Below are positions 53,701 to 61,064 of a DNA stretch of 64,000 nt, piece by piece. Made by a program: the position numbers and the translations under genes. This DNA comes from Deltaproteobacteria bacterium HGW-Deltaproteobacteria-18 (lineage in GTDB: Bacteria; Desulfobacterota; Desulfovibrionia; Desulfovibrionales; Desulfomicrobiaceae). Location: contig PHBE01000008.1 in assembly GCA_002841885.1 (NCBI GenBank), forward strand, positions 1-64,000, in the 5' to 3' direction. How positions within the stretch are numbered: the stretch's first letter is position 1; the number at the start of each line of letters is the position of its first letter. The notes beneath the pieces are model-generated. The model searched no databases. It was not told the origin of the DNA and saw only the letters and a list, made by a program, of their open reading frames with translations.

Positions 53701-56700
53701 GTCGGAGCAACGTACGTGCCCCTCTCCGTCACGCTCCCTGATGACCGTCTGTGCTCGATTTTCGAGGATCTTGGCAGATGCGTGGTCGTAAGCGCCCCCG
53801 GGTTTGCGGAAAAGTTCGCCGGTCTGGGCCAACCCGTGCTGACACCCGACATGGGCGGTTGTCCGGCCCGGAATTTTGAAGCGGCGGGCACTGGGTCCGA
53901 TGACATCGCGTACGCCATTTTCACTTCCGGTTCCACCGGCCGCCCCAAGGGCGTGCCTATCAAGCACCGCAGTCTCATCAACCGCATACTCTGGATGCAG
54001 TCGCGATTTCCCATTGGCGAAGGCGATGTCATTCTGCAAAAGACCACGGTCTCTTTCGATGTGTCCGTGTGGGAATTGTTCTGGTGGTCATGGGTCGGCG
54101 CGCGTCTTGCCTTGCTGGAACCGGACGCCGAAAAGAATCCAGGAAAAATTGTCGAGGCCATTCACGCCCGCAAGGTCACTGTTCTGCATTTCGTGCCGTC
54201 CATGCTGCGGGCCTTTCTGGATCATCTCGAATCGCGTCCGCAAGACGCGAACAAGCTTGCGAGCCTCAGGTACGTGTTCACCAGCGGGGAAGCCTTGACC
54301 TGCGATCTCGTGACGCGTTTCAGGGCCGTGTTCTCCTGCGAGCTCCACAACCTTTACGGGCCCACCGAGGCGACCATCGACGTGTCCTGGTATCCGTGCC
54401 GGGAACATGCCGGAAGCGTCGTGCCCATCGGGCGGCCCGTGAGCAACACCCGGCTCCACGTGCTTGATGGGCAGGGGCGGAGGGTGCCCATTGGGGTCGT
54501 TGGGGAACTTTTTATCAGCGGTGTCCAGGTCGCTCCCGGATACGTGAACAGGCCGGAACTGACTGCGGCGAGCTTTTTGCCCGATCCTTTCCATCCGGGC
54601 GACCGCATGTACCGTACCGGCGACCTTGGACGCTGGCTTCCAGACGGCAATGTCGAATACCTGGGCAGAAACGACGATCAGGTCAAGATTCGTGGTTTCA
54701 GGATCGAGCTTGGAGAGGTCGAAGGGGCTCTGAGCCGCTGCCCGGACGTGTCCCAGGCTGTAGTCAGGGTTGCCAGGATTGGGGAATACGATGCCCTGGA
54801 GGCCTTTTTGCTTCCGCACCCGGGCAAAGTGCCGGTGCTGTCTGAAATCCGGGGGGAGCTTGGGGCGCTGCTGCCGGATTACATGTGGCCCTCCATCTTT
54901 CGTGTGATGGATGAAATTCCGCTTGGCCCGTCCGGCAAGGCCGACCGGAAGCGGCTCCAAGGCAGAAGGCTTGCTTCGGAGCCACGGGGCGTTGGGGAGG
55001 TCACGGCGCTGCATGAAGAGATCAGGGGAATCTGGCGTGAGGTCATGCCTGAACTGGAAATCCTGGATATCGATCAGGGATTTTTCGAAGTGGGCGGCAA
55101 TTCCCTGCTGCTGGTCAAACTGCACGCGCTCCTGGATCTGAGATGGAAGGATGTTTTCACGTTGGCTGGACTTTTTTCGGAGAGCACCATCCGGGAGCAG
55201 GCCGAACACATTGCGAAAATTCGGAAAACCGCGGAATCGGATCTTCCCAGGGCGGCGCTTGACGCCCCTGTGGCCATCATCGGGATGGCTGTGCGCCTTG
55301 GGGACTACGAAGACCTGGAGAGCTTCTGGGCGGATCTGGCCCAGGGCATCGACAAGACCATGCCTCTGCCCGCCAGGAGACAGACCGAGGTGCGGCAGAT
55401 TTTCGAGGCTGTGGGCTTTGCCTTCGATGCCGCAAGGCTGCGGGAAGCAGCCTACCTGTCGGACATTTCGTCCTTTGACTACAAGCGTTTCGGCATGTCC
55501 CCGGGCGATTCGGCCATGCTCGAACCTCGGCAGCGCATCTTCCTCGAAACGGCTCTGCAGGCACTAGACGACGCCGGTTACGGCGGGGCGTCTCTGGAAA
55601 ACAGGAACGTTGGAACCTTTGTCGGCGCAAGCCCCTACCGTCTCTTTCAGGACGCCGTCACCCGGGCGTTCCCGGACCAGGCCGAGCAGACGTATCTTTT
55701 GAACGTCCCCTCCAACGTGGTGGGCAGGATCAGCTATCTCAAGAACTGGACCGGCGCGGCGGCGACCATCGACACAGCCTGCTCTTCGGTACTGACGGCG
55801 GTCCACGATGCCTGCCACTGTTTGCGCACGGGGGAGAGCTGCGTCGCCCTGGCCGGAGGAGCGCACATCATAGACCTGCCGGTAAAGGGCGACGCGACCT
55901 TCACCATAGAGTCCGGCTCGGGCCGGACCAGGAGCTTTGACGCCAAGGCTGACGGCGTCGGGGCAGGGGAAGGCGCCGCTGTTTTTGTGCTCAAACTTCT
56001 CGAGCAGGCCCTGCGGGACAACGATCCCATTCATGCCGTCATAGTCGGCAGCGCCATCAATCAGGACGGAAAATCTTCAAGCATGGCCGCGCCCAACCCC
56101 GGCGCTCAGGCGGAAGTCATCGCCCAGGCCGCCAGGAGTGCCGGCCTTTCCCTGACGGAGGTGGATTTTTTCGAGGCCCACGGCACTGGCACGGTCCTCG
56201 GCGATCCCGTGGAAGTGGAGGGGCTGACACAGGCTTTTGCCTTCGAAGGCAAAGAGCAGGCCGAAAAAGCGCTCATCGGTTCGGTCAAAGGCAACATTGG
56301 CCATCTTGACGCGGCGGCCGGAGCCCTTGGCCTGGCCAAGGCCGTCATGAGCCTGAAAAAGGGATTTGTCCCGCCGCAGCCTCATTTCGAAACCCCCAAT
56401 CCGCACATCGATTTCGCGGTCGCGCCCGTGCGCGTGGCGCGAACGCTGGAGTCCTTGCCGCGTTCCGGTCGACCCCTGGCCGGTGGGGTCAGTTCTTTTG
56501 GCTTGAGCGGAGTCAACGCGCATGTCGTGGTCAGGGAACATGTCCCGGCAGACCTGCCCGAGGACGACGGCACATGGCATTGCATCCCCCTATCCGCGTC
56601 CAGTGAGGACGACCTGAGGAAATACAGCCTGCTGGTTCGCGATGCCGTGGCCGGGAACTCCGGGTGGCCGCTGCATGCCATTGCCGGCACTCTTGTCGCG

Positions 56701-59700
56701 GGCCGGGAGCATCTGGAGGTGCGGACCGTGATTGTGGCTTCGTCGAGAGAGGAGCTCTTTGACCAACTCGGCGGGGAACTGACGCCCGTCAGGGTCTCGC
56801 GGCCCCTCAAGACCGGAGTGCCCGGCGCGGCATTCCAGACACGCGCCCAGGCCGAGGAGGCCGGGATGGAGTTTTTGCGTGGCCAGAGGCTGGTGTGGCC
56901 CGAGGACAGACTCCTGCACAGAATCCATCTGCCCGCGACCCCGTTCTCAAGAAGCACGCTGTGGCCCCGATTCAAGACCGCCTTCCTGTCCGGCCCGGTG
57001 GCAACCCCGGCCGGAACAGCCTTCTCCGTGTCCTTGGGACGACCCGACTTCTGGCCTGTGGCAGAACATGTCCTGGGCGGCGTTCCGACCCTGGTCGGCA
57101 TGGGAGTCGTAGACCTCATCTGCGAAGCTGTCAGAGATGTGCCCCCCGGCATCGATGATCTGGTCTGGCACAGGCCGGTGAGCTGGGCCGAGGGGGATCA
57201 GGCTGTCCTGCTCCTGGAGGAGACGGACCAAGAACGCGTGGTCCGATTGCAGCATTTTCACGCCGGGAAATGGCATGTGGCGGTCAGCGCCAAGGTGCCG
57301 AGCAGGGAGACGGCCGGAGTGCATGCCCAGCCTCCCGGGCTCGATATCGCAGCCCTCCGCGATGCCATGCAGTCCGTTGCGGGGGGAGCAGGGCAGTCGA
57401 TCATCAGCATCAGCAGAAGATGGGACTGCCGCGAAGCTCTCTGGGTATCCGGCAACGGCAGGGAACTGCTGTCGCGGTTGACCCTGCCCGACGAATTCCG
57501 GCAGGACCTGAGCACCTTCAAATGGCATCCCGCCATGCTGGATCTGGCCGCGAGCCTTGCCTTGCATGAGGTTTCTGGTTTCGTGCCGGCGCGCTGCGGC
57601 AGTATCCGACTATACAAACCCCTGCCGCCCGACATCTTCGCCCAAGTCGTCGTGCAGGAGAAGGGCGCGCAATTGATCTCGGGCGACTGCACGATCACTG
57701 ATCTTTCGGGCAATGTTTTGCTTGAGATGCGCGGCCTTGTTTTTTTGTCCCTGCAGGCAGTCCGGTCCGTGGCGGAGCTTTATGAACTCCAGTGGATCGA
57801 GGCCGAACTGCCGCAGCTTGAAAGCGATGCCGCCCAGGGCGGCAAGATTCTGCTGCTTGGCGGTACGGGCGGCGGTGTTTGCGACGCGTTGGCTGCGTTC
57901 ACCCATTTTAGGCGCGAACTGTCCGAGCTGCCGGAAGAGCGCAAGATGCTGGCCGGGGAGATCCTTGCAAGCGGGCTTTCCCAGATCGTCTATCTCCCGT
58001 CCCCCGGCAATTCTCATTGGGCCTTTTGCAGCCAGTTACAGGAACTCTGCCGGGCAGGGCTTGGCGTTCCTTTGCATGTGACAGTGGTCGGGAGTGGAGT
58101 TTTCGCGAACCATGACGAGGTCCCATCGGACGCCCTGGCCCACGGGATGCTGCTCGCCCTGAAGCAGGAGGAACCCCTCCTCGGCGGTGCATATGTCGAG
58201 CTTGAGGCCGTGACCGAGGCCTCGGTACGGACCCTCGGTGAGAATCTTGGTCGCATTGACGGAGCCTGCCTCATTAAAGGCGATGGAAGCGTCTGCCTGC
58301 CGGAACTGGCAAAGGTTCCCACGTCGCCGGATATCACGGCCATGCGGGGTTGCGTTGTGCTGAGCGGTGGGCAGGGGGGCATGGCCTTGACCCTTGCGGA
58401 GCGGATCGAGGCGCAAACGGATGCCAGGGTCGTGCTGCTGCATCGCAAGGCGCAAAAGGACCCGGACCTGCCCTTTGCCTCCTACTGCTGCGATGTCAAC
58501 GACCGCATCCGGGTACGGGAAGTCCTCGCCGAAATCCGCAGGGATCTGGGGCCGATCACGGGCGTCATCCATGCGGCTGGGGTAGCCGGTGACGGGTTTC
58601 TGCTGGCCAAGAAGCAGGAAACGTACGGGGAGGTGCTCGCGCCGAAAGTGACGGGTACGTGGAACCTTCATGAAGGCACCCTGCACGATGACCTGGACTT
58701 TTTCATCCTGGCTTCTTCGCGGACATCCTTGGTCGGCGCGCCCGGACAGAGCGACTACACGGCGGCCAACGCGTACCTCAACGCTTTTGCCCTGTATCGC
58801 CGCGCGCATGGACTGCCCGCTCTTTCGATCTGCTGGAACGCCTGGTCCAAAGTCGGCATGGCCGCGCGCATGAATGCGGACGTCGAGGGCTTCTCCCTGG
58901 CGCCGGAACAGGCCTTCGGGGTACTCTGCGCGGCGCTTTCAAACGGCGCGCCCTTGGTCGCGGTGGCGATGTCCGATGAGGACGTGTCCAGGTTCCGGCT
59001 TTCCGGGTTCAGTTTGCCCAAGGTTGAATCAAAAGAAACGCACGGCCATTTCGGCGAGGCGGAGATCCTTCATATTTTCAGGGATTGCCTCGGATATGAG
59101 GAGGAGTTGTCCCGGGAAGACGATTTTTTTGACTTCGGCGGGGATTCCATTTCCGGCACGCGCATTGTTACGCGCGTAAAGGAGGCGCTTGGCGTCAGCG
59201 TCAGCGTCATGGACCTGCTTGAGAGCCAGACCATCGGCGAATTCATGGACGGGGTCCTGGCCAAGGTATTGAAGGGCGACACCGGCAAAAAGGACATGAC
59301 TCCCGCGCCAGAGCGCGACAAATACCCTGTTGGCCGCGAGCAACTGTCGATCCTGTACGCGGACCTGCTCAGCGATGAGCATACCGGGTATAATCTGCCG
59401 CTCTTTTTGAAACTCCCCCGGGATCTGGACAAGAAGCGCCTGGAAAAGGCCATCGGCGAGCTCATCCTGCGTCACGAGGTGCTTCGGACCTCCTTTTGCG
59501 ATTTTGACGAGGAGCATCCGAACATGATCATCCATCCTTTCGAGGGGTTTGAACTGCAGGAGATGCACTGCGACCTTGCCCGGAAGGATTCTCTCATAAA
59601 GCCCTTCGATCTGAAAAAAGGGGAGCTCTTCAGGGTGAAGCTTCTGATCGCCGGCCAGTCCGAATTCATCCTGTTCATTGATATACATCATGCCCTGGCG

Positions 59701-61062
59701 GATGGCCGCACCATATCTCTCCTCAATGCGGAGCTCTTCAGATTGTATCATGACATGGAACTTGAACCGGTCGCGTTGCAGCAGAAGGATTTCGCCTGGC
59801 ACCAATACACCCACCCCAACGATGACGACAGAAAGTACTGGCTGACCCGGTTCGACAGCGATCTTCCTGAAACGGACCTGCCAGCGGATTTCAAGCGTCC
59901 GGCCACGCACACCAATCGCGGCGGCGTGCATGAGTTCGAACTGCCAGATACGCTCGTGGCGGGCTTCAAGGACTTGGCTCGCAGGGAAGGAGTGACCAAC
60001 TACCACATCGCTCTTTCCGCCTGGAGCATTCTCGTTCATTCGTATTCGGGGGCTCAGGATTTTGTCATCGCCATAACTGTCGACAGCCGCGAACGGTACC
60101 TCAATACCGCCGGAATGCTGGCTTCCCTGATCCCCTTGCGGCTCAGCGTCGACAGCGGAAAACCCCTGCGGGATGTGCTCAAAGACAACCAGAAGGTGAG
60201 CAACGAAGCCCTCAAACACAAGTCCTACATTCTGAACAATCTGCTCTCCGATCTGCATCCTCCGCTATGCCTGGACCGGACTCTTCTGTCGGAGATCATT
60301 CTTTCCTACATGAACTTCGAATTCGGGAAAGATAAGCAGGGCCTCTTTGAAACGCTGCGTTTCAAAAATCCCGCCAGCAAGGCCGATCTCTCTATTTTCG
60401 GCAGCGATACGGGCGACAGGATAAGCTTTGCCCTTGAATATTACGCGGACCTCTTCAGTCAGGACACTATCGTCGGGATGTCCGAGGATTTCATGCGCAT
60501 CCTTGAGCTTATGGTTTCCGTCGACACAAGCAGGGCCGTGGATTTTACGCATTCGCCCCGGCGCAAGAAAGCCGAGGGGTCGGTGCAGAAACACCTGGGT
60601 GACGAACTGAGCGGCGCGATCAGACAGTTTGCCCGGAATAAAAACACTCCGGTCTCGACAGTTCTTTTTACGACCTTCGGCGCGCTTCTGTGCCGCGTCA
60701 CCGCGCAAAGCGAAATCGTTGTCGATCTCGACTCGTCCAGGCCTGTTGCGTTTTGCATCGATCAGGATACCGAGTTCGAGGATCTGCTCTGTCTCACGGC
60801 CGCGAGGGTGGCCACGGCCCAGGCAGAAGATGTCAAGGATGCGGCCACGTCCGCGGACATCGCGTTCACGTTCCGTGAGGAGGGGGATTGCCCTAGCATG
60901 CCCGCCGCCGACCGTCACGGCCTGAGCTGCTTTGCGGCGTATGATGCGGAGGGGATCGTGTTGCGCTTCGCTTATGATCCGGCATTCCTGCCCACGGAAT
61001 CGGCCCTAAACTGGCTGCATTATTATGAGCTTTTTTTACAAGGGATAGTACAAGGAAGTTAG
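44734..61062 (+). CDS. Hybrid NRPS-PKS megasynthase, C-A-T-C-T-E-C-T-C-A-T-KS-DH*-KR-ACP-C-C*
   Basis: 5442 residues from the ATG at 44734 (TGGAG upstream; another ATG 4 codons earlier). C1 8-443 (SHLVIDG). A1 448-929, code read as DASTIAAVCK, Tyr/aromatic-like. T1 Ser967. C2 1013-1405 (HHIAGDA). T2 Ser1435. E 1483-1909 (HHLVLDAV; FNYFGRF). C3 1933-2353 (HHLLMDG). T3 Ser2421. C4 2472-2899 (HHIIFDG). A4 2906-3409, code DVWHFSLIDK, Ser. T4 Ser3457. KS 3510-3936 (Cys3683, HGTGT, KGNIGH). DH-like 4096-4342, with LVG where LPG is usual. KR 4366-4760 (Tyr4675). ACP Ser4805. C5 4863-5275 (HHALADG). Then a C-domain C-lobe only, 5285-5442. Modules 2 and 3 lack A domains and the PKS module lacks an AT. 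Codes are aligned by eye to GrsA. The product is probably a small modified peptide-polyketide. Confidence 0.92.
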   Translation: MISDELKILSFTSCQKEIWLSGQASASDYNEVSIRGIFWVSNRLCPKILQKSIDIALRQNPLLGCSLHLNEKDPYFDINECNGVVLNFYDASSHHDPSSSAKKYLDEFFEAPVDKHPSRFALIHIGQSECIYAIKFSHLVIDGLASFFHVDLIAEIYSSLKRGEDVSVEDYDFFLKNYAQDKKHFESSKLAGDLKFWKNHLEAMPEKRIFRSLPGHADVLGHSRHKKFVLSDDVSKSIDTVLRKHAVGPAAYFTALHALIVSFMCDEKQLAIQTPIAFGERKSIRARQGAQIATPPVFLDLSRLDTLESVMREVGAQSMAFFRHVRTPYQLAMREMGHKNFAFVADTFVNFLPSMPAGNPDFHITTVVQHHSDREPILFGILILQEREMEGYSLTVRSSCNHFSERDVERYVRRLEYLAIQLEQCSDLSSLDYLLDEEKQELSRRQRGERRSYANRPIPELFDDTVLAFRDAPAVRDESGAVLTYAALQERSLRCAAWFLGKGVGKGDIVAVLAKRTIALPEIILGIMRIGAVYLPLDPKSPTERIGHIVSDAQAAFTIDPDDMFLDDAPCSTAFEQLSPGDAAYVIYTSGSTGKPKGVIIPHEGFVNMIQGQIEIFGLSCDDRVLQFASPAFDASLSEIFMGLLSGACLYPVTDKYRHDPWALKKYMEENAVSVTTFPPSYLHLFDKDEISGLRVLITAGEPPIARDALHYAARLHYFNAYGPTEACVCASIKRVLPGTSLPISSGTPIPNVNAYILNSDKSPLPPGMIGELHIGGASLALGYHGNTEMTQSRFQTLPWANGERVYATGDLASWSEDGEIILAGRSDDQVKIRGNRVELGEVTFLLEKCEAVSQAFVLATRDASDQPTLAAFLVLHGGGTVEAVVGWSKENLPAYMIPSIWRHVSAMPVTVTGKINRDELLRIAQDKTPVNAEKPEISPELLGICERVLGKPYAPDQDFFVQGGDSLKAMTLLHEIRGTCRVEISFRDFVKCANLYDVAALLRDSEPQASSSRCDKAPLSRGQFQLWAYQQANEGTVDYNMPFLMEVKGERAQGFVDALCRALKDQELFSCTLDGEIDNPFFLRNEAVQIPVRQTDFPDSVTAKRYFGERIHTPFDLRTELPVRVEIARLAGSLQVLLLVHHIAGDAESIEILLTNALQYVRGGVGAKGLLATQAEFCRREDAYLRSAELKMDQAYWDRVFAPPATALHPSPRRKGAMAAIELPPELQASLQRLAEKAGTTLLCCFATLLGGFLRKRHGLGEILVGVPVGLRETRTEFETTGFYVGTIALRLRENREEGLVPAVRAVAAQFKEAISHSRCGSPVTDILATHAHVENIEARGLAVHSLEPELKASKFTGSFTLETGVRSRVVLEYDELFFRNGQSLLWEFSKHIATECGDVSQRGNLQILADAWTTILGSEAGDGSEFFMDGGDSIKAIQIVGLLHRGKVTALSAADFLRIPRFSDLCRLLEEIGGPADAQAPGYAPVAAGQRVPLLPLQAFFLRSHPGHWKSFFMTLPMEMGPGVDRAKIEDWLGTLPGRYEALRLSFADGYAVVLRDPRTIALASCAFDAGAEQRDVLREVVRTVIAGLDPELGATLAAGLAELGDRKLLVLVGHHLVLDAVSLDILRQDLIAFCRGGERPGEVHGVATRAVEVRKLVDEGTFPSLDDHAFWRAVCATGTGAIHALRDERKDLASERGFTLKQLQGFRPDYARSVRSELLWSLSVALHAQGQRETVFVTLESHGRDTLLPGFDMSRSLGWFTAVCPLPLRPAATVEEAERVMGFDMTRFLSPLSCNAYGYLRDAHPEVFTCDSQISFNYFGRFFTEIGQDFTPLPVLAMPGNIPELLHPDFEPKNPLELVVFFDESGALNLGAYFSAQVLSPDWVEGLLDRWMTVLRTLPACIPVLPEDVREKILEISCCEDADIGDILPPDATHEPMLYQYLSEDRSVYTQQIEFRFKGPIDDFLLMKAWTMVVSRHENLRSLFPMPCEGEFYRLVLLKARATVEYSDLSHLPHSLAVAKKEDMSALARTRGFDLNTGPLLRMQLCRLDGETFAFGWCCHHLLMDGWCIGILLEELFTVYDSLENGSQFTLPDPVSLSGYRRWRARFDEISARKYWESLLEGFGPLTGICKIKPSGIVVDPVAVELVLDADLSRKLRMVANSRSVTLPVLIQSLWAIVLSAENGLCRDVAFGVVTSGRPADLAGIDRTVGLFIQTLPLRARWTRANSFGDLLGTVKDQGLNQMRHGYLPLAEIGRDLFDHLMVFENYPFETRLRDGQLELLGVHGFEKIPYPLGISVIPGERIRFRFLYDPSRMEHERVNGLSDGLHALMRFLSVDEDVSCRVLEDCLEGAGTVRTGSCVHAPVPGPDRPLAAFSKFSPAAHEPNDDIEGVVLEIYESVLKCAVPSPEADFFRLGGHSLLAMRVLAQVSKRFSVQVTIEDILSHPNVRALAGFVRSASFSSVHMPKVASGKRFPLSAGQRRIWFLQRLHGDSLAYQIPFAARIGIPVDTDALQKALFLLESRHDALRLRVFSDEPEQTLVSPGSLKLECMERPWSAEMLADEAMDFGPEEALVRVALFHDAPSGDVLLLRFHHIIFDGWSAEIFLRELNQAYAAVLGGSSPGWQPLDLDFASYVDWERRQEFTGLAAVARNLLPLPESLKLPLDYPRPAAQSFEGAVVVFDLDAKRSQGLKSCASQLGVTLFPVLLALVKTFLYRHTGQADLVVGCPAANRESVQVQNMIGLFVNTLAVRTTLRSQAGFEALVRDVQGIFQHALAAQSCPFEKVLDELAVDRNPARNPLFDVFVALEDAGWSNYGQKPLHMQPLELPHARSKFDLSFYFKERQDGSFAVHMEYCTALFTEESVRLMGQRLLLLLDEVLRGEDVPLSDLGILPPDEQARIDAFNNTAEPFDIQGDVDGRFRAQVRRSGGAVALEEVSGRSCSYDELDAKVSALAAHLRAAGLSRGDYAGVCFERSLEMMVAIFAVLRVGATYVPLSVTLPDDRLCSIFEDLGRCVVVSAPGFAEKFAGLGQPVLTPDMGGCPARNFEAAGTGSDDIAYAIFTSGSTGRPKGVPIKHRSLINRILWMQSRFPIGEGDVILQKTTVSFDVSVWELFWWSWVGARLALLEPDAEKNPGKIVEAIHARKVTVLHFVPSMLRAFLDHLESRPQDANKLASLRYVFTSGEALTCDLVTRFRAVFSCELHNLYGPTEATIDVSWYPCREHAGSVVPIGRPVSNTRLHVLDGQGRRVPIGVVGELFISGVQVAPGYVNRPELTAASFLPDPFHPGDRMYRTGDLGRWLPDGNVEYLGRNDDQVKIRGFRIELGEVEGALSRCPDVSQAVVRVARIGEYDALEAFLLPHPGKVPVLSEIRGELGALLPDYMWPSIFRVMDEIPLGPSGKADRKRLQGRRLASEPRGVGEVTALHEEIRGIWREVMPELEILDIDQGFFEVGGNSLLLVKLHALLDLRWKDVFTLAGLFSESTIREQAEHIAKIRKTAESDLPRAALDAPVAIIGMAVRLGDYEDLESFWADLAQGIDKTMPLPARRQTEVRQIFEAVGFAFDAARLREAAYLSDISSFDYKRFGMSPGDSAMLEPRQRIFLETALQALDDAGYGGASLENRNVGTFVGASPYRLFQDAVTRAFPDQAEQTYLLNVPSNVVGRISYLKNWTGAAATIDTACSSVLTAVHDACHCLRTGESCVALAGGAHIIDLPVKGDATFTIESGSGRTRSFDAKADGVGAGEGAAVFVLKLLEQALRDNDPIHAVIVGSAINQDGKSSSMAAPNPGAQAEVIAQAARSAGLSLTEVDFFEAHGTGTVLGDPVEVEGLTQAFAFEGKEQAEKALIGSVKGNIGHLDAAAGALGLAKAVMSLKKGFVPPQPHFETPNPHIDFAVAPVRVARTLESLPRSGRPLAGGVSSFGLSGVNAHVVVREHVPADLPEDDGTWHCIPLSASSEDDLRKYSLLVRDAVAGNSGWPLHAIAGTLVAGREHLEVRTVIVASSREELFDQLGGELTPVRVSRPLKTGVPGAAFQTRAQAEEAGMEFLRGQRLVWPEDRLLHRIHLPATPFSRSTLWPRFKTAFLSGPVATPAGTAFSVSLGRPDFWPVAEHVLGGVPTLVGMGVVDLICEAVRDVPPGIDDLVWHRPVSWAEGDQAVLLLEETDQERVVRLQHFHAGKWHVAVSAKVPSRETAGVHAQPPGLDIAALRDAMQSVAGGAGQSIISISRRWDCREALWVSGNGRELLSRLTLPDEFRQDLSTFKWHPAMLDLAASLALHEVSGFVPARCGSIRLYKPLPPDIFAQVVVQEKGAQLISGDCTITDLSGNVLLEMRGLVFLSLQAVRSVAELYELQWIEAELPQLESDAAQGGKILLLGGTGGGVCDALAAFTHFRRELSELPEERKMLAGEILASGLSQIVYLPSPGNSHWAFCSQLQELCRAGLGVPLHVTVVGSGVFANHDEVPSDALAHGMLLALKQEEPLLGGAYVELEAVTEASVRTLGENLGRIDGACLIKGDGSVCLPELAKVPTSPDITAMRGCVVLSGGQGGMALTLAERIEAQTDARVVLLHRKAQKDPDLPFASYCCDVNDRIRVREVLAEIRRDLGPITGVIHAAGVAGDGFLLAKKQETYGEVLAPKVTGTWNLHEGTLHDDLDFFILASSRTSLVGAPGQSDYTAANAYLNAFALYRRAHGLPALSICWNAWSKVGMAARMNADVEGFSLAPEQAFGVLCAALSNGAPLVAVAMSDEDVSRFRLSGFSLPKVESKETHGHFGEAEILHIFRDCLGYEEELSREDDFFDFGGDSISGTRIVTRVKEALGVSVSVMDLLESQTIGEFMDGVLAKVLKGDTGKKDMTPAPERDKYPVGREQLSILYADLLSDEHTGYNLPLFLKLPRDLDKKRLEKAIGELILRHEVLRTSFCDFDEEHPNMIIHPFEGFELQEMHCDLARKDSLIKPFDLKKGELFRVKLLIAGQSEFILFIDIHHALADGRTISLLNAELFRLYHDMELEPVALQQKDFAWHQYTHPNDDDRKYWLTRFDSDLPETDLPADFKRPATHTNRGGVHEFELPDTLVAGFKDLARREGVTNYHIALSAWSILVHSYSGAQDFVIAITVDSRERYLNTAGMLASLIPLRLSVDSGKPLRDVLKDNQKVSNEALKHKSYILNNLLSDLHPPLCLDRTLLSEIILSYMNFEFGKDKQGLFETLRFKNPASKADLSIFGSDTGDRISFALEYYADLFSQDTIVGMSEDFMRILELMVSVDTSRAVDFTHSPRRKKAEGSVQKHLGDELSGAIRQFARNKNTPVSTVLFTTFGALLCRVTAQSEIVVDLDSSRPVAFCIDQDTEFEDLLCLTAARVATAQAEDVKDAATSADIAFTFREEGDCPSMPAADRHGLSCFAAYDAEGIVLRFAYDPAFLPTESALNWLHYYELFLQGIVQGS

Positions 61063-61064
61063 CA

